Positions 1-7,731 of a stretch of DNA of 21,624 nt are shown here, piece by piece. The notes under the pieces are model-generated. The model worked only from the letters and a program-made list of their open reading frames with translations. It was not told the origin of the DNA and searched no databases. Each line of letters begins with the position of its first letter. Position 1 is the first letter of the stretch. Position numbers and translations under genes: made by a program. Origin of the DNA: ZC4RG35 sp041747855 (GTDB lineage Bacteria; Actinomycetota; Acidimicrobiia; Spongiisociales; ZC4RG35). The stretch covers positions 1 to 21,624 of the forward strand of contig JBGTEJ010000086.1 of assembly GCA_041747855.1 (NCBI GenBank). Reading direction: 5' to 3'.

Positions 1-522
1 GTCAACCACGAGTTCGATCACGAAGGCCCGGCGGCAGCTATCAGGGCCTTGGCCACGATTGGCGATGACCAGGCTGCCAAGCCGCTCATGGAGATCCTCC
101 ACGAGACCACCAACCCTGAGATCAAGCTGGCCGCGATTGAGACGTTGGGCTCGCTGGGAAGCCCGATCGCGGTTCCGACGCTACAGGCTGTGGCCCGGTC
201 CGACGATTGGCGTATCCGGGCAAAATCGATGACCGCCCTGGCCGATATCGGCGACCCGCATTGTCTCGACGTGCTCAGCAAGTCCCTAAATGACCGTGAG
301 TGGTGGGTCCGACACAACGCCGCAGAAGGCCTGGCACATGTCAGAGGTGGTCTCGACCGCCTCTACGACGCACTGGTGGGCGAGGACCGCCTCGCCGCGG
401 ATGCGGCCGCCGAAGCACTGGCGGATTCTGGTGAACTGGCCGCGGCCCGACAGCGCGAAACATCGGGGAATGCCCATATCAGGGACCGCCAGCTCCTCAC
501 CTATATGGGGGCCGACCGATGA
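1..522 (+). CDS. HEAT-repeat protein, 3' part (5' end outside the window)
   Basis: The reading frame is open from base 1 to the TGA at 520-522, giving 173 visible residues with no start codon in the window that is clearly the true one. The visible part consists of repeated paired helices of HEAT/PBS-lyase type. Examples are the stretches around AIRALATIGDDQAAKPLMEI, AIETLGSLGSPIAVPTLQAV and SMTALADIGDPHCLDVLSKS, each with the Ala/Leu-rich first helix, a G-D/S-P turn and a second helix. Such proteins are usually protein-protein scaffolds; no catalytic residues are visible. The stop overlaps the start of the downstream glycosyltransferase (ATGA, 519-522), so the two are co-translated. I infer that this protein may assist or regulate that membrane enzyme. 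The family call is firm; the role is not. Confidence 0.85.
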   Translation, partial: VNHEFDHEGPAAAIRALATIGDDQAAKPLMEILHETTNPEIKLAAIETLGSLGSPIAVPTLQAVARSDDWRIRAKSMTALADIGDPHCLDVLSKSLNDREWWVRHNAAEGLAHVRGGLDRLYDALVGEDRLAADAAAEALADSGELAAARQRETSGNAHIRDRQLLTYMGADR

Positions 523-1973
523 TCTTCGTCGTCCTCAAGTGGGTCGGGTACTTCATCTTCGGCTACTTCGTCCTGATGCAGGCCTACATCCTGTTGCTGG
601 CTTTGAGATCTTCGGCCGTGCTGCGCCGAACCCATCATCTGGCGCGATTCGGTGGGGTCGCTGAAATGCTCTCCTCCCGGACCACTCCTCCGGTTTCGAT
701 CGTGATCCCCGCTTACAACGAGGTCGTGGGGATCGTTGACTCCGTGAGATCGATGTCGCTGGTCAAGTATCCGCGGTTCGAGATAGTCGTGGTGAACGAC
801 GGCTCCTCGGACGGCACTCTCGAAACGCTGATTGAGGCGTTCCATCTGGAGCGGGTCAACATCCCGTACCGACCGGACATCCCCACCGCCGTGGTCCGGG
901 GTATCTACCGAGGTCGGGGGGCGGTGGACATCACCGTCATCGACAAGGAGAATGGGGGTAGGGCCGATGCCCTCAACGCCGGTATCAACGCAGGTCGTTT
1001 CCCGTACGTGCTGTGCACCGATGCCGACGTGATCCTCGATGGCGATTGTCTGATGAGGGCGATGGCCCGAGTCGTCGAAGACCGTGAGCGGACGGTGGTG
1101 GTCGGAGGCAACATACGCCCGCTGAACGGGAGCATCTTGAATCTGGGACATCTGATCCAAGCCACGGTGCCCAAACGCATGATCCCCAGAATGCAGGTCC
1201 TCGAGTACATCCGGACGTTCCTGGCAACCAGGCCAGCATGGTCGGCGATGAACGCACTGCCTCTCGTGTCCGGTGCCTTCGGGATATGGAAGAGGTCCGT
1301 CGTCATCGAGGTCGGCGGATTCAGCGCGGGTCACATGGGAGAGGACATGGATCTGACGATGCGTATCCACCGCCATCACCTCGACAGAGAGATCCCGTAC
1401 CGGATCGTCTACGAGCCTTCGGCCGTCATCTGGACCGAGGTACCCGAAACGGTGAAAGTCCTTCGTCGCCAGCGGATCCGTTGGCATCGGGGTCTGATGC
1501 GTGCCATCCGGGACTTCGCTCCGATGACGTTCAATCCACGATACGGCAAGGTGGGGATGGTGACGTGGGCTGCCATGTTCCTGTTCGAGTTCCTGGCACC
1601 CATCATCGAGCTCGCCGGCTGGGTGATCATCCCGCTTGCCTGGTGGTTGGGGGCACTCGACACCGGGTGGCTCCTCTGGATGGTGCTCATCGCACTCGGA
1701 ATGGGTCTGATGAACTCGCTGGTGGCCCTACTGCTCGACGAGTCGTACGGCTACTACAACAGCCCCAAGGACACCGGCCGTCTTCTAGTCATGGCACTGG
1801 TCGAGAACTTCGGGTTCAGGCAGATGACGGTGGCCTGGCGTATTCGAGCACTCATCGGGGGGCCGACCGTCAAAGGATGGGGGAACATGGAGCGGCGTGG
1901 ATTTGCTCAACCCGGCGATGACCCGGCTACTGCTCCTCGAGCTCGTCCACGGTCCTCGGCCAATCGTCCTTGA
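519..1973 (+). CDS. Membrane-bound family 2 glycosyltransferase (processive GT2 type)
   Basis: This 484-residue protein has an N-terminal membrane segment (about 3-29), a cytoplasmic GT-A domain (about 57-325) and a hydrophobic C-terminal part (about 345-440) with several membrane spans. The GT2 signatures are all present: VSIVIPAYNE, VVNDGSSDGT with D94, KENGGRADALN, the DxD-type motif D168-A-D170, GED at 274-276 (catalytic base region) and QRIRW at 318-322, the QxxRW motif of processive synthases such as cellulose, hyaluronan and poly-GlcNAc synthases. It probably builds and exports a polysaccharide from a nucleotide sugar at the inner membrane; sugar and product cannot be read from sequence. 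No PilZ domain is visible. The ATG overlaps the stop of the HEAT-repeat gene, with a G-run about 9 bases upstream. The last 47 bases overlap the convergent glycosylase gene. Confidence 0.9.
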   Translation: MIFVVLKWVGYFIFGYFVLMQAYILLLALRSSAVLRRTHHLARFGGVAEMLSSRTTPPVSIVIPAYNEVVGIVDSVRSMSLVKYPRFEIVVVNDGSSDGTLETLIEAFHLERVNIPYRPDIPTAVVRGIYRGRGAVDITVIDKENGGRADALNAGINAGRFPYVLCTDADVILDGDCLMRAMARVVEDRERTVVVGGNIRPLNGSILNLGHLIQATVPKRMIPRMQVLEYIRTFLATRPAWSAMNALPLVSGAFGIWKRSVVIEVGGFSAGHMGEDMDLTMRIHRHHLDREIPYRIVYEPSAVIWTEVPETVKVLRRQRIRWHRGLMRAIRDFAPMTFNPRYGKVGMVTWAAMFLFEFLAPIIELAGWVIIPLAWWLGALDTGWLLWMVLIALGMGLMNSLVALLLDESYGYYNSPKDTGRLLVMALVENFGFRQMTVAWRIRALIGGPTVKGWGNMERRGFAQPGDDPATAPRARPRSSANRP

Positions 1974-2817
1974 GAAGTCTCGATAAGGACCGGTCGGCTA
2001 GACGTCTGCCACCGGTCTGACAGGTGGCGCAATAGTTCGTCTCGTTGTCGGCATAGACGATCCGCTGCACCGGTGAGCCACACCGTGGGCAAGGTTGCTG
2101 GAACTTCCCATGGACCGCCATGTCCTTTCGGAAGGCCGTGACTTTGGTCGGCCATCCCTCTCCTACCTCGTCCCGCAACGTCTGGGTCCATTCCGTGAGA
2201 GAGTCGACGACAGCCTGATGGAGGGTGGCGACTTCCTCATCCGACATCTGCCCGGTCCGTTTCACCGGGGAAAGCCGGGCGGCCCAGAGGATCTCATCGG
2301 AATAGGCGTTGCCTATCCCCGAGAAAGTCCTGGGGTCGGTGAGAGCTCTCTTCAAGGTTCGGTTCTCTCGTTTCAACACTTCGCGGAAGTCGCCAAAGTC
2401 GACCACGAGCGGTTCTACTCCCCCACGGTCGAGCGCAGCGACACCCTCCCATCCCCTGAACATCCAGATCCCGGCCTTTCGATGAGACCCCTGTTCGGTG
2501 AGAATCAAGGTCCCGTGGAGAAAGTCGAAGGCCGCCAGGGCGACCTTCCGAGGCAATGTCACTCTCGGTCGTTCCCATCGGAAACGGCCGGCCACCATCA
2601 GATGGACCACCATGTAGAGGTCGTCGGGGAAACAGAAGACGATCCGTTTCCCGACTCTTCTGAAGCCGGTCACCGGCTGACCCACGATCGAGTCGTACGA
2701 GGGGTCGTAGGTCCTCAGCACCGACGGGGATGGGATGCGCACCCCCGCCACCTGTTGACCTAGTACCTGACGTTCGAGGGCCTCGATGTAGACCACGATG
2801 TCAGGGAGTTCTGGCAT
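1927..2817 (-). CDS. Fpg/Nei-family DNA glycosylase, divergent type
   Basis: This 296-residue protein has the Fpg/Nei architecture for excision of oxidised bases and AP-site cleavage. The N-terminus MPELP keeps the catalytic Pro (Schiff base) and Glu. K57 sits in the position of the conserved beta-hairpin lysine. A helix-two-turn-helix with GIGN (167-170) follows, then a C-terminal zinc finger with Cys243, 246, 263 and 266 (C-x2-C-x16-C-x2-C). Two oddities stand out. The finger reads ADNETNYC where E. coli Fpg has AQRATFYC, so the conserved phosphate-binding arginine is Asn. About 30 residues also follow the last zinc cysteine, where classical Fpg ends almost at once. The sixth residue is Asp (PELPD, not PELPE). 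It may be an Fpg or Nei paralogue with altered lesion preference, so I give no symbol. It follows pnp by 57 bases and may be read from the pnp transcript. No clear ribosome binding site precedes the ATG. Confidence 0.88.
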   Translation of the reverse strand: MPELPDIVVYIEALERQVLGQQVAGVRIPSPSVLRTYDPSYDSIVGQPVTGFRRVGKRIVFCFPDDLYMVVHLMVAGRFRWERPRVTLPRKVALAAFDFLHGTLILTEQGSHRKAGIWMFRGWEGVAALDRGGVEPLVVDFGDFREVLKRENRTLKRALTDPRTFSGIGNAYSDEILWAARLSPVKRTGQMSDEEVATLHQAVVDSLTEWTQTLRDEVGEGWPTKVTAFRKDMAVHGKFQQPCPRCGSPVQRIVYADNETNYCATCQTGGRRLADRSLSRLLKDDWPRTVDELEEQ

Positions 2818-2874
2818 TGCGAGCTGTGCTCGAAGTGCCCTTAGCCCTGATGCGGTCCGGGACCGGGCCGGGGC

Positions 2875-5394
2875 CTATTCCTGTTGGCCTTCGAAGTTGT
2901 CATTGAAGCTCGGAGCGACACGACGTCGACCAGCCTCGCCACTATCTGACTGGGGCTGACGATTGCCGCCATCACGGCTGTCGCGGTTTCCACTGGCACG
3001 GTTTCCACTGTCGCTACTTCCGGCGTCACGGCTGCCACGGTTTCCACCGTCACGGCCGCCACGGTCGCCACCACGATCACGGCTGTCACGGCCACCACGA
3101 TCACGGCTGTCACGGCCACCACGATCACGGCCTCCACGGTCGCCGCCACGGTCTCTGCCGTTGCGATCGCCACGGTCGCGGTCGCGGTCACCACCACGGT
3201 CTGGCCTGGTGCCTGCGGGCTCTGAAGCAGGCAGGGTTGCGCCCTCGAGGGCCTCGATCAGTTCGAGACTCACTTTGCCCCGGTCGATCTCACGAACCCT
3301 CACCTTGAGGATGTCGCCATCTTCCAGATAGTCCTCAACCCTCTCGACACGCTTGGAGCCGTCGAGACGGGAGATGTGGAGGAGCCCGTCACGACCCGGG
3401 AGGATGTTGACGAAGGCCCCGAACTTGGTGATGCTCACGACCTTGCCCTCATACTCGGTGCCGATTTCGACCTCCGGTGGGAAGGCAATCTGCATGATCC
3501 GCTCTTTGGCTGCGGCCAATGCCTCACTATCACTCGAGGCGATCCTGACGATGCCCTTTCCGTCGGCCTCTTCGATCTCGATGGCAGCTCCGGTGACCTC
3601 TTCGAGCTCCCGGATGACAGCACCCTTGGGACCGATGACCTCACCGATCTTGTCCTTGGGTATCTCGATCGATTCGATCCGTGGCGCCCATGGGTTCATC
3701 TCGGTGCGAGGCTCGGAGATGACCGCGTTCATCGCTTCGAGAAGCTTCAGTCTGGCGTCACGAGCCTGGTCGAGGGCACCCTTGAGGACCTCAGAGGGGA
3801 GCCCCTGGATCTTGGTGTCCATCTGAAGGGCGGTGATCACGTTGGCAGTCCCGGCGACCTTGAAGTCCATGTCGCCGAGTGCGTCCTCAGCACCGAGGAT
3901 GTCGGTGAGGGTGACGTACTTGCCATCCTGATAGATGAGACCCATGGCGATACCTGCAACCGCGTCGGACACCGGCACACCGGCATCCATCAGTGACAGA
4001 CTCGATGCACAGACCGAGGCCATGGAGGTGGAACCGTTCGAGGAGAGGACCTCTGATACCTGGCGGAGCGCGTAGGGGAACACGTCTGACGGTGGCACTG
4101 TCGGAAGGATCGCCTTCTCGGCAAGTGCCCCGTGACCGATCTCACGACGCTTGGGACCACGCATGAACCCGGCCTCACCGGTCGAGAACGGTGGGAAGTT
4201 GTAATGGTGCATGAACCGCTTCCCCTTCTCGAGGGCGAGCGTGTCGAGCATCTGCTCCATCTTGAGCATGCCCATCGTGGTCACGCCGAGCACCTGTGTC
4301 TCACCACGCTGGAACAGCGCCGACCCGTGGGTCCTCTCGATGACCCCGACCTCTACGCCCAGCGGGCGGATGTCGGTGGGGCCACGACCATCCATGCGGA
4401 CGCCGTCGTTGGTGACCCGCTGACGGGCCATCGTCTTGAACAGCGACTTGAAGGCTCGTTTGGCCCCGACCAAACCTTCGGTGTCGTCCTCAGGAATAGC
4501 GAGCGCTTCGAGAGTCTCGGCGGTGAGGGTGTCTTCTGCCTCACGACGCTCCTGCTTACCGGCGATGGCCAGGACCTCGGTGATCTTCGCCGAAGCCAAG
4601 GTCTTGACCCGGTCGTACATCTCGTCGGTGTAGTCCACCATGGGTGTCCAGTCGAAGGAGGTCTTCTCGACCTGGGCCGCAAGCTCGTTCTGAAGGTCGA
4701 TCAGTGCAGCGATGTACTGCTTCGACTCTTCGAGACCTTGTGCGACAGCATCCTCGTCGGAGGGAGGGTCACCGGCTGCGATGAGCCGCAGCCCTTCGGG
4801 AGTGGAACCGGCTTCGACCATGGTGATGTCGATTTCACCGGCATCATTGCGACGACCCGCCACCACTAGCTCGAAGACCGACTCATCGAGGTCGGCTTCT
4901 GTGGGGAACGGAATCCAGTCGCCCTTCTTGAGGGCCACACGGACACCACCGATGGGACCCATGAAGGGAATCGGGCTGACCATGAGGGCTGCGGAGGCAC
5001 CGTTGAGGGCCACCACGTCGAAGGGATTCTCCTGGTCGACCGACAATGTGGTGACCACGACATGGGTCTCGTAGCGGTAGCCATCGGGGAACGACGGGCG
5101 CAACGGACGGTCGATGAGACGACAGGTGAGGATGCCCTCCTCTGAGGGACGACCCTCACGACGGAAGAACGACCCGGGGATCTTGCCCACCGAGTACATA
5201 CGCTCTTCGACATCGACGGTAAGTGGGAAGAAGTCGATTCCTTCCCGTACCGAGCGGCTGGCGGTTGCTGTGACCAGCATTTCCGTACCGCCCAGTTTGA
5301 TGACCACGGCACCATCGGCCTGGCCTGCGAGTTTTCCGGTGCTGAGCGACAATTCTTTGCCGCCTACCAGCCCCCGGACAGTTATTTCGGGCAC
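2875..5394 (-). CDS. pnp: Polyribonucleotide nucleotidyltransferase (PNPase)
   Basis: PNPase degrades RNA 3' to 5' by phosphorolysis and can add tails. The 839-residue protein shows the full domain order: RNase PH-like domain 1 (about 1-145), the helical linker (about 150-320), RNase PH-like domain 2 (about 325-560) with FQRGETQVLG, the HHYNFPPFSTGE motif and SSNGSTSMAS, and the catalytic acidic pair D504/D510 in EDALGDMDFK. The KH domain (about 575-635) has the GPKG loop and the S1 domain (about 643-715) has TKFGAFVNILPGRDGLLHIS. Residues about 730-815 form a disordered Arg/Asp/Gly-rich tail not seen in E. coli PNPase. The start is GTG, supported by AAGGAG five bases upstream; no other start fits. 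It lies 189 bases after rpsO, the classic arrangement, across a hairpin-filled spacer. Confidence 0.97.
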   Translation of the reverse strand: MPEITVRGLVGGKELSLSTGKLAGQADGAVVIKLGGTEMLVTATASRSVREGIDFFPLTVDVEERMYSVGKIPGSFFRREGRPSEEGILTCRLIDRPLRPSFPDGYRYETHVVVTTLSVDQENPFDVVALNGASAALMVSPIPFMGPIGGVRVALKKGDWIPFPTEADLDESVFELVVAGRRNDAGEIDITMVEAGSTPEGLRLIAAGDPPSDEDAVAQGLEESKQYIAALIDLQNELAAQVEKTSFDWTPMVDYTDEMYDRVKTLASAKITEVLAIAGKQERREAEDTLTAETLEALAIPEDDTEGLVGAKRAFKSLFKTMARQRVTNDGVRMDGRGPTDIRPLGVEVGVIERTHGSALFQRGETQVLGVTTMGMLKMEQMLDTLALEKGKRFMHHYNFPPFSTGEAGFMRGPKRREIGHGALAEKAILPTVPPSDVFPYALRQVSEVLSSNGSTSMASVCASSLSLMDAGVPVSDAVAGIAMGLIYQDGKYVTLTDILGAEDALGDMDFKVAGTANVITALQMDTKIQGLPSEVLKGALDQARDARLKLLEAMNAVISEPRTEMNPWAPRIESIEIPKDKIGEVIGPKGAVIRELEEVTGAAIEIEEADGKGIVRIASSDSEALAAAKERIMQIAFPPEVEIGTEYEGKVVSITKFGAFVNILPGRDGLLHISRLDGSKRVERVEDYLEDGDILKVRVREIDRGKVSLELIEALEGATLPASEPAGTRPDRGGDRDRDRGDRNGRDRGGDRGGRDRGGRDSRDRGGRDSRDRGGDRGGRDGGNRGSRDAGSSDSGNRASGNRDSRDGGNRQPQSDSGEAGRRRVAPSFNDNFEGQQE
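2950..3201 (-). repeat. Low-complexity tandem repeat encoding the Arg/Gly/Asp tail of PNPase
   Basis: This part of pnp encodes residues about 732-815, a run of RD, DRGG, RDSR and NRGS units. At its core, 3068-3130 is a perfect 24-bp direct repeat (unit begins CCACCACGATCACGG on the plus strand) present 2.6 times, encoding the octapeptide DRGGRDSR read on the minus strand. Flanking sequence is made of decayed versions of the same units. RGG-like tails commonly bind RNA or promote condensates; that function is inference here. The perfect repeats also make the tail prone to length change. Confidence 0.85.
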
Positions 5395-5583
5395 ATTTGC
5401 TCCTTGTTACTGGGGGAGCCGTGCCTGTTGGCAGTGGTCATGCCTCCGACCGGAGGGGAAGGCATCGCCACTGTCAACTGACAGGGCTCTTTCCATGCGG
5501 GGCACTCTGCCCCGCATCTTGGCAGGGCGCTTTGCCCTGCTTATGACATGAGGGGCGAACCCGCCCCCCACGAAATCCTATGA
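5395..5583 (-). other. rpsO-pnp spacer with consecutive RNA hairpins
   Basis: This 189-base gap between the rpsO stop and the pnp start holds no gene but is nearly filled by inverted repeats. From the rpsO side these are GGGGCG/CGCCCC (5552-5567, 4-base loop), GCAGGGC/GCCCTGC (5522-5540), a perfect 9-bp ATGCGGGGC/GCCCCGCAT (5495-5517) and a long imperfect hairpin (5428-5477). The long hairpin competes with CTGTCA/TGACAG at 5471-5484. None is followed by a U-run, so they look like processing or stability elements rather than simple terminators. In E. coli this spacer carries an RNase III site that controls pnp autoregulation; a similar role here is inference. The last 20 bases carry the pnp ribosome binding site AAGGAG. 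Confidence 0.6.
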
Positions 5584-5841
5584 TCAGCGTCTCAAGCCGA
5601 GTTTGGCGATGAGAGTCCTATAACGCTCGACATCCTGTCTTCGCAGGTAATCCAACAGTCGTCTCCGCTTACCGACCAAGAGCAACAGACCACGACGACT
5701 GTGGTGGTCGTGCTTGTGCTCCCGAAGGTGTTCGGTGAGATGGTTGATCCGCTCGCTGAGCAGGGCAACCTGGACTTCGGGAGACCCGGTGTCGCTCTCG
5801 TGGGTGCCGAACTCGGCGATTAGTTCTGTGGTTGTCTTCAT
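5584..5841 (-). CDS. rpsO: 30S ribosomal protein S15
   Basis: This 85-residue protein is close to the usual 88-89 and has the family core throughout: HESDTGSPEVQVALLSERI, LREHKHDHHSRRGLLLLVGK and RRRLLDYLRRQD. S15 binds 16S rRNA helices 20-22 and nucleates assembly of the small-subunit platform. The ATG is fixed by the family N-terminus, although only a weak GAAG lies upstream. It sits between ribF and pnp as in most bacteria. A gap of 106 bases separates it from ribF, so it may have its own promoter and leader. In other bacteria S15 represses its own translation through its leader RNA; I cannot confirm such a fold here. Confidence 0.97.
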   Translation of the reverse strand: MKTTTELIAEFGTHESDTGSPEVQVALLSERINHLTEHLREHKHDHHSRRGLLLLVGKRRRLLDYLRRQDVERYRTLIAKLGLRR

Positions 5842-5947
5842 TGCGCGTAAAACTTCAAGATCAAGTGGATGAAGGCAACTTTACCACCTCCGGGAGTGCA
5901 ACTCACATTCCAACCAGCCAGATTTGACATCCGGGACCCAGATCTGA
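5842..5947 (-). promoter_or_regulatory. Possible rpsO promoter/leader region
   Basis: The 106 bases between the ribF stop and the rpsO start hold no gene. A -10-like TAAAGT is present on the minus strand at 5878-5883, about 37 bases before the ATG, without a convincing -35 at 17-18 bases. A short inverted repeat CTTCA/TGAAG lies between it and the start. This is weak evidence for a separate rpsO-pnp promoter, which is common in other bacteria. Confidence 0.25.
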
Positions 5948-6859
5948 TCAGGCGAGAAGCTGGCGGGCGGCGTCGATGTCAGAGTGCATCCGGACCACCA
6001 AGTCGTCGACACTCTCGAATTTCAGCTCGGGGCGAAGATACTGGGCTAGCTCGACGGTCATCCTCTGGCCGTACAGGTCTCCTTCGAAGTCGAGCAGGTG
6101 AGCTTCGACGAGTGGAGTGTCACCGCCGAACGTGGGACGCACTCCTATGTTGACCGCAGCCACGTGACGTCTGCCGTCGAACCTGACCCGCCCGGCGTAT
6201 ACCCCGAATGCGGGCACCACTTTCCGGCCGGGCAATTCGATGTTCGCCGTTGGGACTCCGATCTCGGTGCCACGTCGGTCGCCACGGATCACCGGACCGG
6301 TGAGACTGAAAACACTTCCCAACGCCTCGTTGGCCTCGAACACCCTCCCATGCTCGATCAACGTACGGATCGCGCTGGATGAGACCACTCCACCTGCCGT
6401 GTCGGTGACCATCGGTGCTTCGTCGACGATGAAGTCGTGCTGTCTCCCCAGTTCGGCGAGCAGAAATGTGTCCCCCGCCCGGTCTTTGCCGAAACGGAAG
6501 TCTCCGCCACACACGACATGCCCTGCAGAGAGTCTGTCGACGAGGACGTCCTCGACGAATCGTCTCGGTTCGTACTCCTTGATATCCGCCAGATCGAGCA
6601 CTCCGACCTGATCTACGCCAGCCCCTTCGAGGAGTTCGAGACGCTCTTCGAGAGTGGTGAGTAAACGTGGGGGTGTCCCTGGGCTGAGAACTTCCACGGG
6701 ATGGGGTTCGAAAGTCAGGACCGTTCGGAGCAATGAGGGATCGAGCCGTCGGATCAGACTTCGGTGCCCGGTGTGGACACCATCCAGGACGCCGACGGTG
6801 ACCGCCGCCGGGCCTGCACCCCGGGGCCACTGAGATGGGTGCCCACGCAGCACCCTCAT
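5948..6859 (-). CDS. ribF: Bifunctional riboflavin kinase / FAD synthetase
   Basis: This 303-residue enzyme phosphorylates riboflavin to FMN and then adenylylates FMN to FAD. The N-terminal FAD synthetase domain has VTVGVLDGVHTGH, a variant of the GxFDGxHxGH nucleotidyltransferase motif (Leu in place of Phe), FEPHP, and SSSAIRTLIEHGRV, matching the SSTxIR signature. The C-terminal riboflavin kinase domain (about 185-300) has RGTEIGVPTANI with the PTAN motif and FGVYAG. Its length matches the bacterial bifunctional form. The ATG overlaps the truB stop (ATGA), so it is translationally coupled in the cluster. Confidence 0.96.
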   Translation of the reverse strand: MRVLRGHPSQWPRGAGPAAVTVGVLDGVHTGHRSLIRRLDPSLLRTVLTFEPHPVEVLSPGTPPRLLTTLEERLELLEGAGVDQVGVLDLADIKEYEPRRFVEDVLVDRLSAGHVVCGGDFRFGKDRAGDTFLLAELGRQHDFIVDEAPMVTDTAGGVVSSSAIRTLIEHGRVFEANEALGSVFSLTGPVIRGDRRGTEIGVPTANIELPGRKVVPAFGVYAGRVRFDGRRHVAAVNIGVRPTFGGDTPLVEAHLLDFEGDLYGQRMTVELAQYLRPELKFESVDDLVVRMHSDIDAARQLLA

Positions 6860-7731
6860 GCCGATAGCACCACTTCGGGTCGCGCCAGATCGCCGGTCTT
6901 CGAGTAAACCGCGATCAGATCACCTGATCCATCGGCCACCCGATATGGCCCCTCGTGGCCAGTTTCCACGAGTTCGCCGGCGACGAACTTCATGCCATGT
7001 CGGACCCCTTGTGCGGTCCCCTCCCCCACCTGGACCAAGGGAAGGTCACACAGTGCGTCTAGGGGCGTGAGCATGTAGTTGCGCCAGTCATCCAACTGCT
7101 CGACGGTTACAGCCTTGTCCAACCCCAATGACCCGGTCCGGGTCCGGCGCAGGTCAGTGAGATGCGCCGCTCCCCCGAGCGCAACACCCATGTCGTAGGC
7201 CAGAGACCGCACATAGGTCCCTTTCCCACAAACAACCCTGAATTCGACTACCGGATAGGGGCCCGGTGCGACCGACGTTATCTCCAGCTCGTGAACCACC
7301 ACTGGTCGGGCCTCGCGTTCGATCTCCACACCGGCCCTGGCGAGTTCGTGCAACCGTCGACCTTCATGTTTCAACGCAGACACCATCGGTGGGACCTGGC
7401 TGATGTGACCGACGAATCCCTCGGCGACCCTTCTCAATTCTTGGGCCGAGAAGGACATCTCGACACGGTCGAGAACGGCCCCGTCGGCATCGAGGGTGTC
7501 GGTGGTCACTCCAAACTGGGCAGTGGCCAGGTACTCCTTTGGCTGATCCTGGATGAACCGGATCAGACGGGTGACCTTTCCCACCCCGACCACCAGCACC
7601 CCGGTGGCCAGCGGATCGAGGGTTCCGGCATGACCCACCTTCTTGATCCCGGTGGCCTTCTTGACCATCCGCACGACCTGGTTCGAGGTCATTCCGGTCG
7701 GTTTGTCGACGATGAGAAACCCACGGGTCAT
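6856..7731 (-). CDS. truB: tRNA pseudouridine(55) synthase
   Basis: TruB isomerises U55 in the T-loop of tRNAs and also acts as a tRNA folding chaperone. The 291-residue protein begins with GFLIVDKPTGMTSNQVV and carries the catalytic motif KVGHAGTLDPLATGVLVV with the nucleophile D39. GKVTRLIRF, KEYLATAQFGVTTDTLDADG and CGKGTYVRSLAYDMG complete the family pattern. A C-terminal extension after about 230 resembles the short RNA-binding domain of actinobacterial TruB. Both ends overlap neighbours by four bases (nrnA stop and ribF start), so it is coupled in the operon. Confidence 0.97.
   Translation of the reverse strand: MTRGFLIVDKPTGMTSNQVVRMVKKATGIKKVGHAGTLDPLATGVLVVGVGKVTRLIRFIQDQPKEYLATAQFGVTTDTLDADGAVLDRVEMSFSAQELRRVAEGFVGHISQVPPMVSALKHEGRRLHELARAGVEIEREARPVVVHELEITSVAPGPYPVVEFRVVCGKGTYVRSLAYDMGVALGGAAHLTDLRRTRTGSLGLDKAVTVEQLDDWRNYMLTPLDALCDLPLVQVGEGTAQGVRHGMKFVAGELVETGHEGPYRVADGSGDLIAVYSKTGDLARPEVVLSA

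Noticed and set aside
501..1487. A 328-codon minus-strand frame across the glycosyltransferase gene
   Set aside because: It mirrors a clear GT2 gene, is rich in Asp/His/Arg as antisense frames usually are, and has no recognisable motif.
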